A stretch of DNA of 64,000 nucleotides from Actinoalloteichus hoggarensis (lineage in GTDB: Bacteria > Actinomycetota > Actinomycetes > Mycobacteriales > Pseudonocardiaceae). The DNA lies in contig NZ_CP022521.1 of the NCBI RefSeq assembly GCF_002234535.1, positions 1,798,001 through 1,862,000 on the forward strand, written 5' to 3'. Positions 10,811 to 20,926 of this stretch are shown here, in pieces; the first letter of the stretch is position 1, and each line of letters starts with the position of its first letter. The notes beneath the pieces are model-generated. The model worked only from the letters and a program-made list of their open reading frames with translations, searched no databases and was not told the DNA's origin. Position numbers and translations under genes: made by a program.

Positions 10811-11159
10811 GGACGCCCGTGTCTGAGGAGCCCGCGTCAGGGGAGTCTGGACCGCCTTTCTCGCCTGTCGTGGCGGGCGGGCATCGGCAGGTGGCCGACG
10901 GGCGGCGCAGACCTGGTCGACGGCGCGGCGTCGTCGGCGACAGGTCTGAACCGTCGGAGGTGCGGTCGACAGCGTGCGCTCGCCGCGCGTCCGTGAGACG
11001 GAAACCATCGCTGGAGTCCGAGGACCATGCCCTCCCCGAGGTCGGGGCTGTTCTCGCCGGGCAGGGCAGCCGGTGCGGGCCCGCACCCGCCCCAGCGGCG
11101 GGGACGCCGGTCGGCCCCGCCGCCTCACCCCTAGGGCGGGCCTCAGGTGCCTCAGGCCG
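10811..11159. other. Convergent gap between the HAD gene and eda
   Basis: About 350 nt without a supported gene. One ORF here (10819-11286 +) is Arg/Gly-rich, matches no family I know and runs antisense into eda, so I treat the stretch as non-coding. Confidence 0.5.
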
Positions 11160-11795
11160 TCACGCCGTCAGCGCTGCGGCGTCCTCGGCCAGGGCCGTCA
11201 CGGCATCCCAGTCGCCTGCGGCCAGTACGGCGGCCGGGGTAAGCCAGGACCCGCCGACGCAGCCGACGTTGGGCAGCGCCAGGTAGCCCTCGGCGTTGGC
11301 CGGACCGACGCCTCCCGTCGGACAGAACCGCAGGTTCGGCAACGGGCCTGCGAGCGATCGGAGATAGCCGATGCCGCCTGCGGCCTCGGCGGGAAAGAAC
11401 TTCAGCGAGGAGTAGCCGAGCTCGGCGAGCGCGAGCGCCTCGGAGGCGGTGGCCGCGCCGGGAAGCACCGGCAGCCCGGTCTCCTCGGCCGCTTGGAGCA
11501 GGTTGCGGGTGCTGCCGGGGGTCACCAGGAATCGTGCCCCGGCCGAGGCGGCCTGCGTGGCATGGGCGGGCACGGTCACCGTTCCCGCGCCCAGCAGAAT
11601 CTCGGGCACCTCGGCGGCGATGCGTTCGATCGCGGGCAGGGCGGCGGTCGTGCGCAGTGTGACCTCGATGACCGCGATGCCGCCGCGTACGAGTGCCCGC
11701 GCCAGCGGTACCGCGTGCTCGACGTCGTCGATCACCACCACCGGGATCACCGGTGAGACGTCGAGCAGGTCGGTCGGGACGTTCGTGGCGCTCAT
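11160..11795 (-). CDS. eda: 2-keto-3-deoxy-6-phosphogluconate aldolase
   Basis: Eda splits KDPG into pyruvate and glyceraldehyde-3-phosphate, the last step of the Entner-Doudoroff route. The 211-residue product shows the class I aldolase landmarks: IPVVVIDD, the catalytic region [27 protein letters not shown], the Schiff-base lysine in [13 protein letters not shown], and FCPTGGV. The ATG overlaps the edd stop by 4 nt (ATGA), so the two genes are coupled in one operon. Confidence 0.95.
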   Translation of the reverse strand: MSATNVPTDLLDVSPVIPVVVIDDVEHAVPLARALVRGGIAVIEVTLRTTAALPAIERIAAEVPEILLGAGTVTVPAHATQAASAGARFLVTPGSTRNLLQAAEETGLPVLPGAATASEALALAELGYSSLKFFPAEAAGGIGYLRSLAGPLPNLRFCPTGGVGPANAEGYLALPNVGCVGGSWLTPAAVLAAGDWDAVTALAEDAAALTA

Positions 11796-13672
11796 CGGTT
11801 CGCCTCCACCTCCATACGCCCCGGCTGGGGCATGCTGAACACACGAGCGCCCTGATCGGCCTGGGTCACGGCCGTCCGGAGCGCTCCGAACAGTTCCCGG
11901 CCGGTTCCCGTCCACTCGGCCTCGTCGGGTGCACCGTCGACGGTCTCTCGTGCATCGAACTCGCGAGCCGGGACGAGCACCTCGAGGGTGCCTCGTTCAG
12001 CGTCGAGTCGGATGACGTCGCCGTCGCGGACCTTGGCCAGTGGACCGCCGACGGCGGCCTCGGGGGACACCTGGATGGCGGCCGGAATCTTTCCCGACGC
12101 GCCGGACATCCGCCCGTCGGTCACGAGGGCGACCTTATGGCCTCGGTCCTGAAGCGACCCGAGTGCCGGGGTCAGGCCGTGCAGCTCCGGCATTCCGTTG
12201 GCGGCGGGGCCCTGATTACGCAGGACCACGACGACGTCCTGATCGAGTTCGCCCGCGCGGTAGGCGGCGTCGAAGGCCTGTTGCGTGGGGAAGATCCTGG
12301 CCGGAGCGATCACGCTGCGATGGTCGGCCGCGACGGCGGAGACCTTGATGACGGCGCTGCCGAGGTTGCCGCGCAGCACTCGGAGGCCGCCGTCGGCGTC
12401 GAACGGCTCGGCTACGCCGCGTAAGACGTTCTGATCGAGGCTTGTCGCCGTCCCGTCCTGCCAGACGAGTTCGCCGTCGATGAGCCGCGGCTCCTGGCGG
12501 TAGCGGTCCAGTCCCGGCCCGGCCACGGTGCTGACCGACCGGTGCAGCATTCCGGCATCGAGGAGTTCGCCGATCAGGAAGGGCACTCCGCCTGCGGCGG
12601 CGAAGTGGTTGATGTCGGCGGGGCCGTTGGGGTAGACGCGGGCGAGCAGCGGGACGACGGCGGACAGCTCCGAGAAGTCGTCCCAGGTGAGTGCGATGCC
12701 CGCCGCGGCCGCGATGGCCACCAGGTGCATCGTGTGGTTGGTGGACCCGCCGGTGGCCAGCAGCGCGACGACGGCGTTGACGATGGTCCGCTCGTCGACG
12801 ATCTCCGCCAGCGGGGTGTACTCGGCACCAGCCCGGCGGATCTCCACGACTCGGCGGCCCGCGGCTTCGGTCAACGCCTTGCGCAGGGGCGTGCCGGGTT
12901 GCACGAAGCTCGACCCGGGCAGGTGCAGCCCCATCACCTCCATGAGGAGCTGATTGGAGTTGGCCGTGCCGTAGAAGGTGCAGGTGCCTGGCGAGTGGTA
13001 GGAGGCGGCCTCCGCGTCGAGGAGGTCGTCGCGGGTGGCACGGCCCTCGGCGAAGAGCTGCCGGACTCGGCTCTTCTCCTGGTTGGGGAGTCCGGAGGCC
13101 ATCGGGCCCGCGGGAACCATCAGCATCGGAAGGTGACCGAACGAGAGTGCCCCGATGAGCAGTCCCGGCACGATCTTGTCACAGACGCCGAGCAGTAGTG
13201 CGCCGTCGAACATCTCGTGTGCCAGGGCGATCCCGGTGGACATGGCGATCACGTCGCGGCTGAACAGCGACAGCTCCATGCCGTCGCGCCCCTGGGTGAT
13301 GCCGTCGCACATGGCCGGGACTCCGCCCGCGAACTGCGCGACGCCGCCCGCCTCGCGTACGGCGGCCTTGATCCAGTCGGGGAACTCGTGCAGGGGCTGG
13401 TGGGCCGAGAGCAGGTCGTTGTAGGACGAGACGATGGCGACGCCGGGTTTGACGAGCCCGCGGATCGCGATCCGGTCCGGTCCGGCGCAGCCGGCGAAGC
13501 CGTGGGCGAGGTTGCTGCACGCCATGCCTGCCCGGACCGGCCCGTCGCCGGCCGCACGGGCGGTTCGAGCCAGGTAGGCGGCCCGTGACTCCGCGCTACG
13601 GGCGACGATGCGTCGGGTCACCTCGGCGATGATCGGATGAAGGGTGTCCTGGGCGTCGGACGGCTCGCTCAC
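11792..13672 (-). CDS. edd: 6-phosphogluconate dehydratase
   Basis: Edd converts 6-phosphogluconate to KDPG. The 626-residue product belongs to the IlvD/Edd family and has the iron-sulfur cysteine segments [23 protein letters not shown] and [11 protein letters not shown], plus the family signatures [12 protein letters not shown] and [17 protein letters not shown] 13672 was chosen because GAGGAGG lies directly upstream; an in-frame ATG at 13789 would add 39 unconserved residues and would lie upstream of the likely transcription start. With eda it completes the Entner-Doudoroff pathway, which is uncommon but known in actinomycetes. Confidence 0.95.
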   Translation of the reverse strand: MSEPSDAQDTLHPIIAEVTRRIVARSAESRAAYLARTARAAGDGPVRAGMACSNLAHGFAGCAGPDRIAIRGLVKPGVAIVSSYNDLLSAHQPLHEFPDWIKAAVREAGGVAQFAGGVPAMCDGITQGRDGMELSLFSRDVIAMSTGIALAHEMFDGALLLGVCDKIVPGLLIGALSFGHLPMLMVPAGPMASGLPNQEKSRVRQLFAEGRATRDDLLDAEAASYHSPGTCTFYGTANSNQLLMEVMGLHLPGSSFVQPGTPLRKALTEAAGRRVVEIRRAGAEYTPLAEIVDERTIVNAVVALLATGGSTNHTMHLVAIAAAAGIALTWDDFSELSAVVPLLARVYPNGPADINHFAAAGGVPFLIGELLDAGMLHRSVSTVAGPGLDRYRQEPRLIDGELVWQDGTATSLDQNVLRGVAEPFDADGGLRVLRGNLGSAVIKVSAVAADHRSVIAPARIFPTQQAFDAAYRAGELDQDVVVVLRNQGPAANGMPELHGLTPALGSLQDRGHKVALVTDGRMSGASGKIPAAIQVSPEAAVGGPLAKVRDGDVIRLDAERGTLEVLVPAREFDARETVDGAPDEAEWTGTGRELFGALRTAVTQADQGARVFSMPQPGRMEVEANR

Positions 13673-13761
13673 CGTTGCCTCCTCGTCGTGTGCTCGGATC
13701 GACTCGAGATCCGCCTGAGGCGCTTCGACGACGTTGGCAACGCGCTCGTGTTTCGGCTCAC

Positions 13762-13789
13762 ACAGTAGGTGAATACGAGTCTTGTTCAA
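13762..13789 (-). promoter_or_regulatory. Promoter of the edd-eda operon
   Basis: On the minus strand TTGAAC, a 16-nt spacer and TACTGT form a sigma-70-type promoter about 90 nt upstream of the edd GTG. The region is AT-richer than its surroundings. Confidence 0.5.
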
Positions 13790-13945
13790 AATCGATTAAG
13801 GCTCGTCACGCTGGGTGAACAGTTTGAGTGGCTCCTCCTGGTGAATCTCTGGTTGTGTCTCTTGTCACACGGAGCGATTGTCGGGACAGTCGGAGCCTGC
13901 CGCGTGGCTTCACGCGGACCGTACGGGACGGTCGAGGAGGTCGTT

Positions 13946-14239
13946 ATGACGACGGGTGAGATCGTGGCGGTGCAGCGGGCCATCGGGGAGGTGCGCCGGT
14001 GTGTGTCGGCGCTGCGGACGAGGCATGGGGACATCGGTCCGGTGCTGCGAATGCTCAACGACGTGGATCGGCTGAGCATCGACGCCGCCGATCTGATCAC
14101 TCCGCCGCCGGGGTCGGGCGGCATGACCGAGGCGACCGTTCCACGCATCGTCGGGGTGTCGACGGTGCCGTACGACCTGGAGCCTTGGCAGGACAGGGAT
14201 GCGGGAGGCACAGGCGGACATCTCCGTCGGCATCACTGA
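13946..14239 (+). CDS. Small conserved-looking protein of unknown function
   Basis: This 97-residue protein is not one I recognise. It is soluble, starts with a predicted helical segment (EIVAVQRAIGEVRRCVSALRTRHGDIGPVLRMLNDVDRL) that alternates charged and hydrophobic residues, and ends in a Gly/Pro-rich tail. The ATG at 13946 follows GAGGAGG at 5 nt, a near-ideal ribosome-binding site, which is the main reason for calling it. The codon pattern is GC3-rich like real genes nearby. It is divergent from edd and has no obvious partner. Confidence 0.6.
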   Translation: MTTGEIVAVQRAIGEVRRCVSALRTRHGDIGPVLRMLNDVDRLSIDAADLITPPPGSGGMTEATVPRIVGVSTVPYDLEPWQDRDAGGTGGHLRRHH

Positions 14240-14483
14240 CGACGGGGGCACTCCGCCGCAGCGCCCGCGCCTGAGGCGGCCGGCGTCTGGAACGTCCGGC
14301 GTCCGAGGCCGTGAGCATCGCCGAGGCGTGGAGTCGGAGTCGGAGTCGGAGAGGAGCGCACGAGACCCGGACGCCGGAGACCGTCGCGGCGTGGAGTTCG
14401 GCAGTTCGGCGGTCGGCACATCCGCGGTGTCGTAGCACCGGAGGCATCGCCCAGACACGGCGATGACGACGAAAGGCGACTTC

Positions 14484-15305
14484 ATGGCTGCCAGATCGAG
14501 CATCCCGAGCGGCGCCGGGCGGCTGCTGCCCGTCGCGGTCCTGCTGGCTCTCGCCACGGCGTGCGCGAACGAACCGGTCCGGCCGAATGATCCGGACGCC
14601 CCGGAGGTGTCGACACCGCCGGTGATGGAGACCACCGGCCCCGCTGTGAGCGACCCCGCCCGTCCCGGCGAGAGCGGTCTACCCGACGTCGAACCATGGC
14701 CGACCTACCGGTGGTCCGACGCTCCGCGCGGGCCGCGCGAATCGGATGATCTCGACGACGAGTTTCGGCCGTCCCGGGCGCCCGGTAATCGACGGCCGAC
14801 CGTCGTACCCGCCGATCCCTCGCCGTCCCCGGACGGTGTGGAGGTCGACCACGACCCGCGGACCACTCCGACGGGGATCGACTGCGGGACCGTCGAGACC
14901 CGCGGTCGGACGCTGCTGGTGCGGGCCTCGGGTGCGCCGATCGACTGCACTCGCGCTCGACAGATCGTGGCGGCGCACCAGGACGCCCTGCCCGCCGGTG
15001 CCCAGCCGGGCGCACCCGGCACGGCGGGCGTCCGGATAGGCGAGTGGCACTGTGTCGTCCCCACCTCGGACCAGACCGAGACACTCGACGCGGCGTTCGC
15101 CGACCGATCCGCTGCCGGCCCGTCCGGACAGCGGCCTCCGGTCCCATCGCCTCGAACCGCACCGCCTCCCGCCGCCGAGTGGGACGCTCCTGCGGAGCCG
15201 GGCGAGGTCCGGTCTCGCATCGCCTCCCGAAGAGACGGCCGGGACGTCGGCCTGTGCACCCATGCCGACGGAGTTCGCGTCGTGGTGGCCACGGAACAGG
15301 ACTGA
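14484..15305 (+). CDS. Secreted lipoprotein of unknown function
   Basis: This 273-residue protein has a type II signal peptide: a basic start (MAARSS), the hydrophobic run LLPVAVLLALA, and lipobox ATAC, so the Cys would be lipidated and the protein membrane-anchored outside the cell. The mature part is Pro/Asp/Arg-rich and disordered to about residue 130. A small folded domain with four cysteines (CGTVETRG, IDCTRAR, WHCVVPT, VGLCTHADGV) follows, interrupted by another Pro-rich segment. I recognise no family. ATG 14484 is chosen because AAAGG lies 8 nt upstream. Confidence 0.7.
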   Translation: MAARSSIPSGAGRLLPVAVLLALATACANEPVRPNDPDAPEVSTPPVMETTGPAVSDPARPGESGLPDVEPWPTYRWSDAPRGPRESDDLDDEFRPSRAPGNRRPTVVPADPSPSPDGVEVDHDPRTTPTGIDCGTVETRGRTLLVRASGAPIDCTRARQIVAAHQDALPAGAQPGAPGTAGVRIGEWHCVVPTSDQTETLDAAFADRSAAGPSGQRPPVPSPRTAPPPAAEWDAPAEPGEVRSRIASRRDGRDVGLCTHADGVRVVVATEQD

Positions 15306-15816
15306 CGCAGCGGCCTGCGTTTCGGCGTTCTCGTGCGCCGCGGGCGGGTCGCCTCGGAAGTCCGGCCCACGGCGGGGAGTCGACGGCCGACTCCACCCGG
15401 CCCGAATCGTGTCAGCCGTACGCGGCTCGCTTCGACGGCGGCCGGCGCCAGGGCAGCCGACGGCCGCGGTGGTCGATCGCCCTCGATCGTGGGCGACTCC
15501 GGGCAGTACGGCTCGGTCCTCCACTCGGTGCGAAGGAGGTTCGGGTGCCGAGCCGACGGAGAAGACCGACGGCTCGGCGCCGTTGGCGGGTCGCGATCGT
15601 CCCAGCGGGTCGGGAGTGCACGGCGGGTGGAGACACACTGAGGAGGACGCAGCGGCCTTCCCCGCACGCCGTGCGGCGACCGGTCATCTCGGACCGGCGT
15701 TCCGCCGTGCCCGCGCGTCGACGGCATCGAGCGGTGTCGGCGTCGCCGCCGCAGGGCGGATCCGCCTCCCTGCGGCGCGCGGCGTCCGGCGACGGCGACC
15801 GGGCGCGTCACGACGA
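15306..15816. other. Gene-free convergent gap after the lipoprotein
   Basis: About 510 nt before the gluD terminator with only overlapping Arg-rich ORFs on both strands that match nothing. A 10-bp inverted repeat at 15747-15777 (CGCCGCAGGG / CCCTGCGGCG) with an internal GGATCC palindrome could be the lipoprotein's terminator. Confidence 0.5.
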
Positions 15817-15855
15817 AGGCCGGGCCGGACACCAGCACGGTGTCGAGCCCGGCCT
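15817..15855 (-). terminator. Terminator hairpin of the gluABCD operon
   Basis: A 17-bp stem with one two-base internal mismatch (15817-15833 with 15839-15855) and a 5-nt loop lies 49 nt after the gluD stop. Confidence 0.75.
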
Positions 15856-15904
15856 CCGATCGGCGCGTGAGCGTCGGTTCTCGCCGCCTCGCCGGTCGAG
15901 TCGT

Positions 15905-16792
15905 TCAGTCCCCGACGTCGATGTTCCGACCCGGCTCACCGGGCGCGGCGCCGGGGGCGCCGACGACGGCCTTCTTCTCGTCGCTCCGCTTGACCGCGAC
16001 CCGCTTCGTCCGACGCTGCCGATTGTCCAAGACCCTGGCCAGCCAGGTGAGCAGCAGACACAGGATGATGTAGATCGCGGCGACGACCAGCGCGGTCGGG
16101 ATCTGCGGGCGGTTGAACTGCCCGAGGCCGCCGATGAGCCTGGCGTAGTCCAGCAGCTCCTCATAGGTGATCAGGAAGCCGAGCGCGGTGTCCTTGAGCA
16201 GCACCACGAGCTGGCTGATGATCGCGGGCATCATCGCGCGCAGTGCCTGCGGCAGCAGCACCACGTTCATCACCTGGGTCTTGCGCATCCCGATGGCGTA
16301 GGCCGCCTCGCTCTGGCCCTTGGGCAGTGACAGCACGCCCGCGCGGAACACCTCGGCGAGCACCGCGCCGTTGTAGAGGGTCAGGCCGAGGACCAGCGCC
16401 CAGAGCTGGGACATCCCGAGGCCGTAGTAGAAGATGAAGATCAGCACGACCAGCGGGGCCGCCCGGAAGAACTCCACCACGATCATCGCCGGACCGCGGA
16501 ACACCCCGTGGTCGGAGAGTCTGGCCGCCGCGAAGACCGCCCCGAACGCCAGCGCCAGCGCGGCACCGAGGCCGAAGGCCGTCAGCGTGTTGATCAGCGC
16601 GTTGCCCAGGCCGACCTGGACGTTGATGTAGAGGATCCACTCCCAGCGATCGGCGTCGAACTGCCCGGTCGCCCAGAAGCGGTAGCCGACGAATCCGACG
16701 CCGCCCACCAGGATCAGGACGCCGAGTACGCCGAGGAGACGGTTCCGGGCCCGAGCCTTCGGCCCCGGCAGGTCGTAGAGAACCGAGGTCAT
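15905..16792 (-). CDS. gluD: Glutamate-type ABC transporter permease, second subunit
   Basis: This 295-residue polar-amino-acid permease (HisM family) has TM segments near 20-42, 70-95, 110-150 and 225-250. The EAA loop, which contacts the ATPase, is seen as EAAYAIGMRKTQVMNVVLLPQALR. The C-terminal 35 residues are a charged cytoplasmic tail (RQRRTKRVAVKRSDEKKA), as in corynebacterial GluD. The ATG at 16792 overlaps the gluC stop by 4 nt. It completes the importer with GluA, GluB and GluC. Confidence 0.92.
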   Translation of the reverse strand: MTSVLYDLPGPKARARNRLLGVLGVLILVGGVGFVGYRFWATGQFDADRWEWILYINVQVGLGNALINTLTAFGLGAALALAFGAVFAAARLSDHGVFRGPAMIVVEFFRAAPLVVLIFIFYYGLGMSQLWALVLGLTLYNGAVLAEVFRAGVLSLPKGQSEAAYAIGMRKTQVMNVVLLPQALRAMMPAIISQLVVLLKDTALGFLITYEELLDYARLIGGLGQFNRPQIPTALVVAAIYIILCLLLTWLARVLDNRQRRTKRVAVKRSDEKKAVVGAPGAAPGEPGRNIDVGD

Positions 16793-17469
16793 CGAGCCAC
16801 ACTCCAACGCTTTTCCAGGCTGCGCTGTAGCAGCGTCAGCGGAATGACCAGCAGAACGAAGATCACCAGCACCCAGACGAGCCCGTAGAACACGTCATAG
16901 CCGCGCTCGGAGAGGATGCTGCGCAGGGCACCCGCCTCGGCGACGGAGAACCCGGCCGCGATGGTGGTGTTCTTCAGCAGCGCGATCAGGACGCTGACCA
17001 GCGGCGGGAACACCGACCGCACCGCCTGCGGCAGGATCACCTCGCCGAGTGTCTGCGTGAAGGTCAGGCCCAGTGCCCTGGACGCCTCGGCCTGCCCGAC
17101 GGGCACCGTGTTGATGCCGGACCGGAACACCTCGCACACGAAGGCGGCCGTGTAGAGCGACAGCGCGATCACGGCCGCGGTGAACGGCTGGAAGCTGTTC
17201 AACTCCAGGTACGGGTAGGCGAAGACGAAGAACACGAACACCAGCGTCAACGGCGTGTTCCGCACCACCGTCACGTACAGGGTGCCCATGGCCCGGAACA
17301 CCGGCACCGGGCTCACGCGGAGCATCGCCAGGATCGCGCCGAGCACGACGGAGCCGATCACCGCGACGCCGAAGAGCCGAAGCGTGTTGCCGAATCCGCG
17401 CAGATAGGCGTCGGAGTTCTCGGCGAAGACCAGCCAGAAGTTCTGGATCTCGTCCAGCATTGTGTTCAC
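16789..17469 (-). CDS. gluC: Glutamate-type ABC transporter permease, first subunit
   Basis: This 226-residue permease of the HisM family has about five TM helices and the EAA loop QAEASRALGLTFTQTLGEVILPQA. It pairs with GluD to form the membrane channel. The start is GTG 17469 after GAGG; ATG 17460 three codons in is an alternative. A strong hairpin separates it from gluB, which should lower permease expression relative to the binding protein. Confidence 0.92.
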   Translation of the reverse strand: MNTMLDEIQNFWLVFAENSDAYLRGFGNTLRLFGVAVIGSVVLGAILAMLRVSPVPVFRAMGTLYVTVVRNTPLTLVFVFFVFAYPYLELNSFQPFTAAVIALSLYTAAFVCEVFRSGINTVPVGQAEASRALGLTFTQTLGEVILPQAVRSVFPPLVSVLIALLKNTTIAAGFSVAEAGALRSILSERGYDVFYGLVWVLVIFVLLVIPLTLLQRSLEKRWSVAR

Positions 17470-17497
17470 GTGTCCTCATCCGGCAGCAAGAGAAGGA

Positions 17498-17528
17498 CCG
17501 GTGGTCACCGCTCGCGGGTGACCACCGG
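17498..17528 (-). terminator. Intercistronic hairpin between gluB and gluC
   Basis: A perfect 12-bp stem (CCGGTGGTCACC with its complement, 17498-17509 and 17517-17528) and 7-nt loop fills the short gluB-gluC gap. It is probably a partial terminator or 3'-end stabiliser that leaves more gluB than gluCD message. Confidence 0.7.
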
Positions 17529-17540
17529 CCCTGGTGTGAC

Positions 17541-18434
17541 TCAGTACCGATCGACCTCGGGCTGTTCCACGGTGGTGCCCGACTGCCCCAGCGTGGCGTC
17601 GTAGATCTCCTGCCACTGGCCGTTCTCGCGCGCCTCGTCGAGGATGTCGTTCATCGCGTTGCGCAGGACCTCGTCGCCGAGGGGCAGGCCGATGCCGTAG
17701 GGCTCCTCCGAGAAGGTCTCGCCCACGACCCGAAGCTCGTCGGAGTTCTCGGCCGCGTAGCCGAGCAGGATCGCGTCGTCGGTGGTGACCGCGTCGACCT
17801 GGCCGTTGCGCAGCTGCTCCACGCACTCGGAGTACAGCTGGTACTCGCGGATGTTGGACTCCTCGGTCAGGCCCTCGTCCCGCACCCGCTGGATCGGGGT
17901 GGAGCCGGTGACCGAGCAGACGACCTTGCCCTCGAGGGCGTCGGGGCCGGTGATCTCCTCCTCGTCGGCGCGGACCAGCAGGTCCTGACCGGCGATGAAG
18001 TACGGGCCCGCGAAGTCGATCTGCTCCTTGCGGCCGTCGTTGATCGTGTACGTGCCGACGTAGTAGTCCACCTGCCCGTTGGCGATGGCCTGCTCACGCG
18101 ACGCCGAGGGGATCGCCTGGTAGGTGATGTCGTCGGCGGGGTCGAAGCCCAGCTCGGCCGCGATGAGCCTGGCGATCTCGACGTCGAAGCCCGAGTACTC
18201 CCCGGTGGTCGGGTCGAGCAGACCCAGGCCGGGCTGGTCCTCCTTGACGCCGATGACCACGCCGCCGCGCTCCTGCATGGCGTCGAAGGTGGGGGAGCCC
18301 TCCAGGGCGACGTCGGAGGCGACCTCCCGGTCGACCGGCTCGGCTGCGTCCTCGCCCGGGCCGCCCTCACGCCCACAGGCGCTCAGTGCCAGCCCGCCGA
18401 CGAGCAGAGTCACCGCAAGGTTGCGGATCTTCAT
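17541..18434 (-). CDS. gluB: Glutamate-type ABC transporter substrate-binding lipoprotein
   Basis: This 297-residue extracytoplasmic protein starts with a lipoprotein signal (MKIRNLAVTLLVGGLALSAC; lipobox LSAC). The mature part is a periplasmic-binding-protein fold of the amino-acid family: VIGVKEDQPGLGL, YSGFDVEIARLIAAELGF, the hinge region QVDYYVGTYTIN, and VDAVTTDDAILLGYA. The gene order gluA-gluB-gluC-gluD and placement between recX and miaB match the Corynebacterium glutamate importer as I recall it. Glutamate as substrate is inferred from that. Confidence 0.93.
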   Translation of the reverse strand: MKIRNLAVTLLVGGLALSACGREGGPGEDAAEPVDREVASDVALEGSPTFDAMQERGGVVIGVKEDQPGLGLLDPTTGEYSGFDVEIARLIAAELGFDPADDITYQAIPSASREQAIANGQVDYYVGTYTINDGRKEQIDFAGPYFIAGQDLLVRADEEEITGPDALEGKVVCSVTGSTPIQRVRDEGLTEESNIREYQLYSECVEQLRNGQVDAVTTDDAILLGYAAENSDELRVVGETFSEEPYGIGLPLGDEVLRNAMNDILDEARENGQWQEIYDATLGQSGTTVEQPEVDRY

Positions 18435-18510
18435 CGTGGTGTCCTGCTTTCTGTCATCAGCGGCACCGCGCGCGCCGCAATGTGTACTTCGACTCCGACC
18501 GGGGCTGCCG

Positions 18511-19266
<756 letters not shown>

Positions 19267-19274
19267 GGCCGCAC

Positions 19275-19280
19275 ACCATA
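19275..19280 (-). promoter_or_regulatory. -10 hexamer of leaderless gluA
   Basis: TATGGT on the minus strand ends 8 nt before the ATG at 19266 and supports that start. Confidence 0.5.
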
Positions 19281-19415
19281 ACGGCAGCCACGACGAAATT
19301 GCTGTCGGTGCGGTGCTCCGTGACCTCACCGGTATTTTGCGGCGGCCCTCGGTGGGCCTGTGACCGGCCTCGACCGGCCACGACGCCCCGCCAGAGCGCC
19401 TCGGCGGCCGGCTCG

Positions 19416-19421
19416 TACCCT
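19416..19421 (+). promoter_or_regulatory. -10 hexamer of leaderless miaB
   Basis: TACCCT ends 7 nt before GTG 19429. No Shine-Dalgarno sequence is present. Confidence 0.5.
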
Positions 19422-19428
19422 GAACCGC

Positions 19429-20910
19429 GTGACCCGAAGCTACGAAGTCCGCACGTACGGCTGCCAGATGAACGTGCACGACTCGGAGCGTCTGGCAGGT
19501 CTGCTGGAGGACGCCGGCTACGTTCGAGCCTCGGACGACGCCACCCCCGATGTCGTGGTCTTCAACACCTGCGCCGTACGGGAGAACGCCGACAACCGTC
19601 TGTACGGCAATCTCGGCCATCTCCGTCCCGTCAAGGCCGGGCATCCGGGGATGCAGATCGCCGTCGGCGGCTGCCTCGCGCAGAAGGACCGGAGCGAGAT
19701 CGTCAAGCGGGCGCCCTGGGTGGATGTGGTGTTCGGCACCCACAACATCGGGTCGCTGCCCGCTCTGTTGGACCGGTCCAGGCACAACGACGAGGCCGAG
19801 GTCGAGATCCTGGAGGCCTTGGACGTCTTTCCGTCGACCCTGCCGGCCCGGCGTGACTCCGCGCACTCGGGGTGGGTGTCGATCTCGGTCGGCTGTAACA
19901 ACACGTGCACCTTCTGCATCGTCCCCTCACTGCGGGGCAAGGAGCGGGACCGCAGGCCCGGCGAGGTGCTCGCCGAGGTGGAGGCGTTGGTCGCCGAGGG
20001 CGTGCTGGAGGTGACGCTGCTCGGGCAGAACGTCAACTCCTACGGCGTCGAGTTCGGGGATCGGCTGGCCTTCGGCAAGCTGCTGCGGGCCTGCGGCGGC
20101 ATCGAGGGGCTCGAGCGGGTGCGGTTCACCTCGCCGCACCCCCGGGACTTCACCGACGACGTGATCGCGGCGATGGCCGCGACCGACAACGTCTGTCACC
20201 AGCTGCACATGCCCCTGCAGTCCGGCTCCGACCGGGTGCTCAAGGCCATGCGGCGTTCGTACCGCTCCGAGCGTTACCTCGGCATTCTCGATCGCGTCCG
20301 CGCCGCCATGCCGGACGCGGCGATCACCACCGACATCATCGTGGGCTTCCCCGGCGAGACCGAGGAGGACTTCGCCGCGACGCTGGACGTGGTGCGACGG
20401 GCCCGTTTCTCCTCGGCCTTCACGTTCCAGTACTCGCCTCGGCCGGGCACCCCGGCCGCCGAGCTGGACGAGCAGGTCCCCAAGGCCGTGGTCCAGGAGC
20501 GGTACGACCGGCTGATCGCCGTACAGGAGGAGATGTCCTGGGCGGCGAACAAGGAACTGCTCGGGCGGACGGTGGAGGTGCTCGTCGCGCAGAGCGAGGG
20601 GCGCAAGGACGGGGCGACCCGACGCCTGACCGGGCGTGCCAGGGACGGCAGGCTGGTGCACTTCGCGCCGGTGGGCCCCGAGATCGTCGGCGAGGTCCGA
20701 CCGGGTGACGTCGTGACGACCCGGGTGGACTACGCCGCCCCGCACCATCTGGTGGCCGACGGCGCGGTGCTCTCGCATCGCCGCACGAGGGCCGGGGACA
20801 ACTGGGAGGCGGGTGTCCGCCCGCAGACGCGCGGTGTCAGTCTGGGGCTTCCGTCGTTCGGTGTTCCTGCGGATCAGGCGCCCGCCGGGGACGGATGTCG
20901 TGCCGGATGA
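19429..20910 (+). CDS. miaB: tRNA-2-methylthio-N6-dimethylallyladenosine synthase
   Basis: MiaB adds the methylthio group to i6A37 of tRNAs reading UNN codons. The 493-residue product has the N-terminal MTTase domain with its cluster cysteines (YGCQMN, NTCAVRE, GGCLAQ), the radical-SAM motif [29 protein letters not shown], and a C-terminal TRAM domain. The GTG at 19429 begins the conserved [15 protein letters not shown], and TACCCT precedes it, so the upstream ATG 19360 is unlikely. With miaA downstream, the whole ms2i6A pathway is in this window. Confidence 0.96.
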   Translation: MTRSYEVRTYGCQMNVHDSERLAGLLEDAGYVRASDDATPDVVVFNTCAVRENADNRLYGNLGHLRPVKAGHPGMQIAVGGCLAQKDRSEIVKRAPWVDVVFGTHNIGSLPALLDRSRHNDEAEVEILEALDVFPSTLPARRDSAHSGWVSISVGCNNTCTFCIVPSLRGKERDRRPGEVLAEVEALVAEGVLEVTLLGQNVNSYGVEFGDRLAFGKLLRACGGIEGLERVRFTSPHPRDFTDDVIAAMAATDNVCHQLHMPLQSGSDRVLKAMRRSYRSERYLGILDRVRAAMPDAAITTDIIVGFPGETEEDFAATLDVVRRARFSSAFTFQYSPRPGTPAAELDEQVPKAVVQERYDRLIAVQEEMSWAANKELLGRTVEVLVAQSEGRKDGATRRLTGRARDGRLVHFAPVGPEIVGEVRPGDVVTTRVDYAAPHHLVADGAVLSHRRTRAGDNWEAGVRPQTRGVSLGLPSFGVPADQAPAGDGCRAG

Positions 20911-20926
20911 GCGAGAAGGCGGACGG

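Noticed and set aside
10819-11286. 155-codon plus-strand ORF downstream of the HAD gene
   Set aside because: No family match, Arg/Gly-rich, overlaps eda in antisense.
14331-14351. Tandem GAGTCG repeat
   Set aside because: Only 3-4 units of a 6-bp repeat in a GC-rich gap; too short to call a functional repeat.
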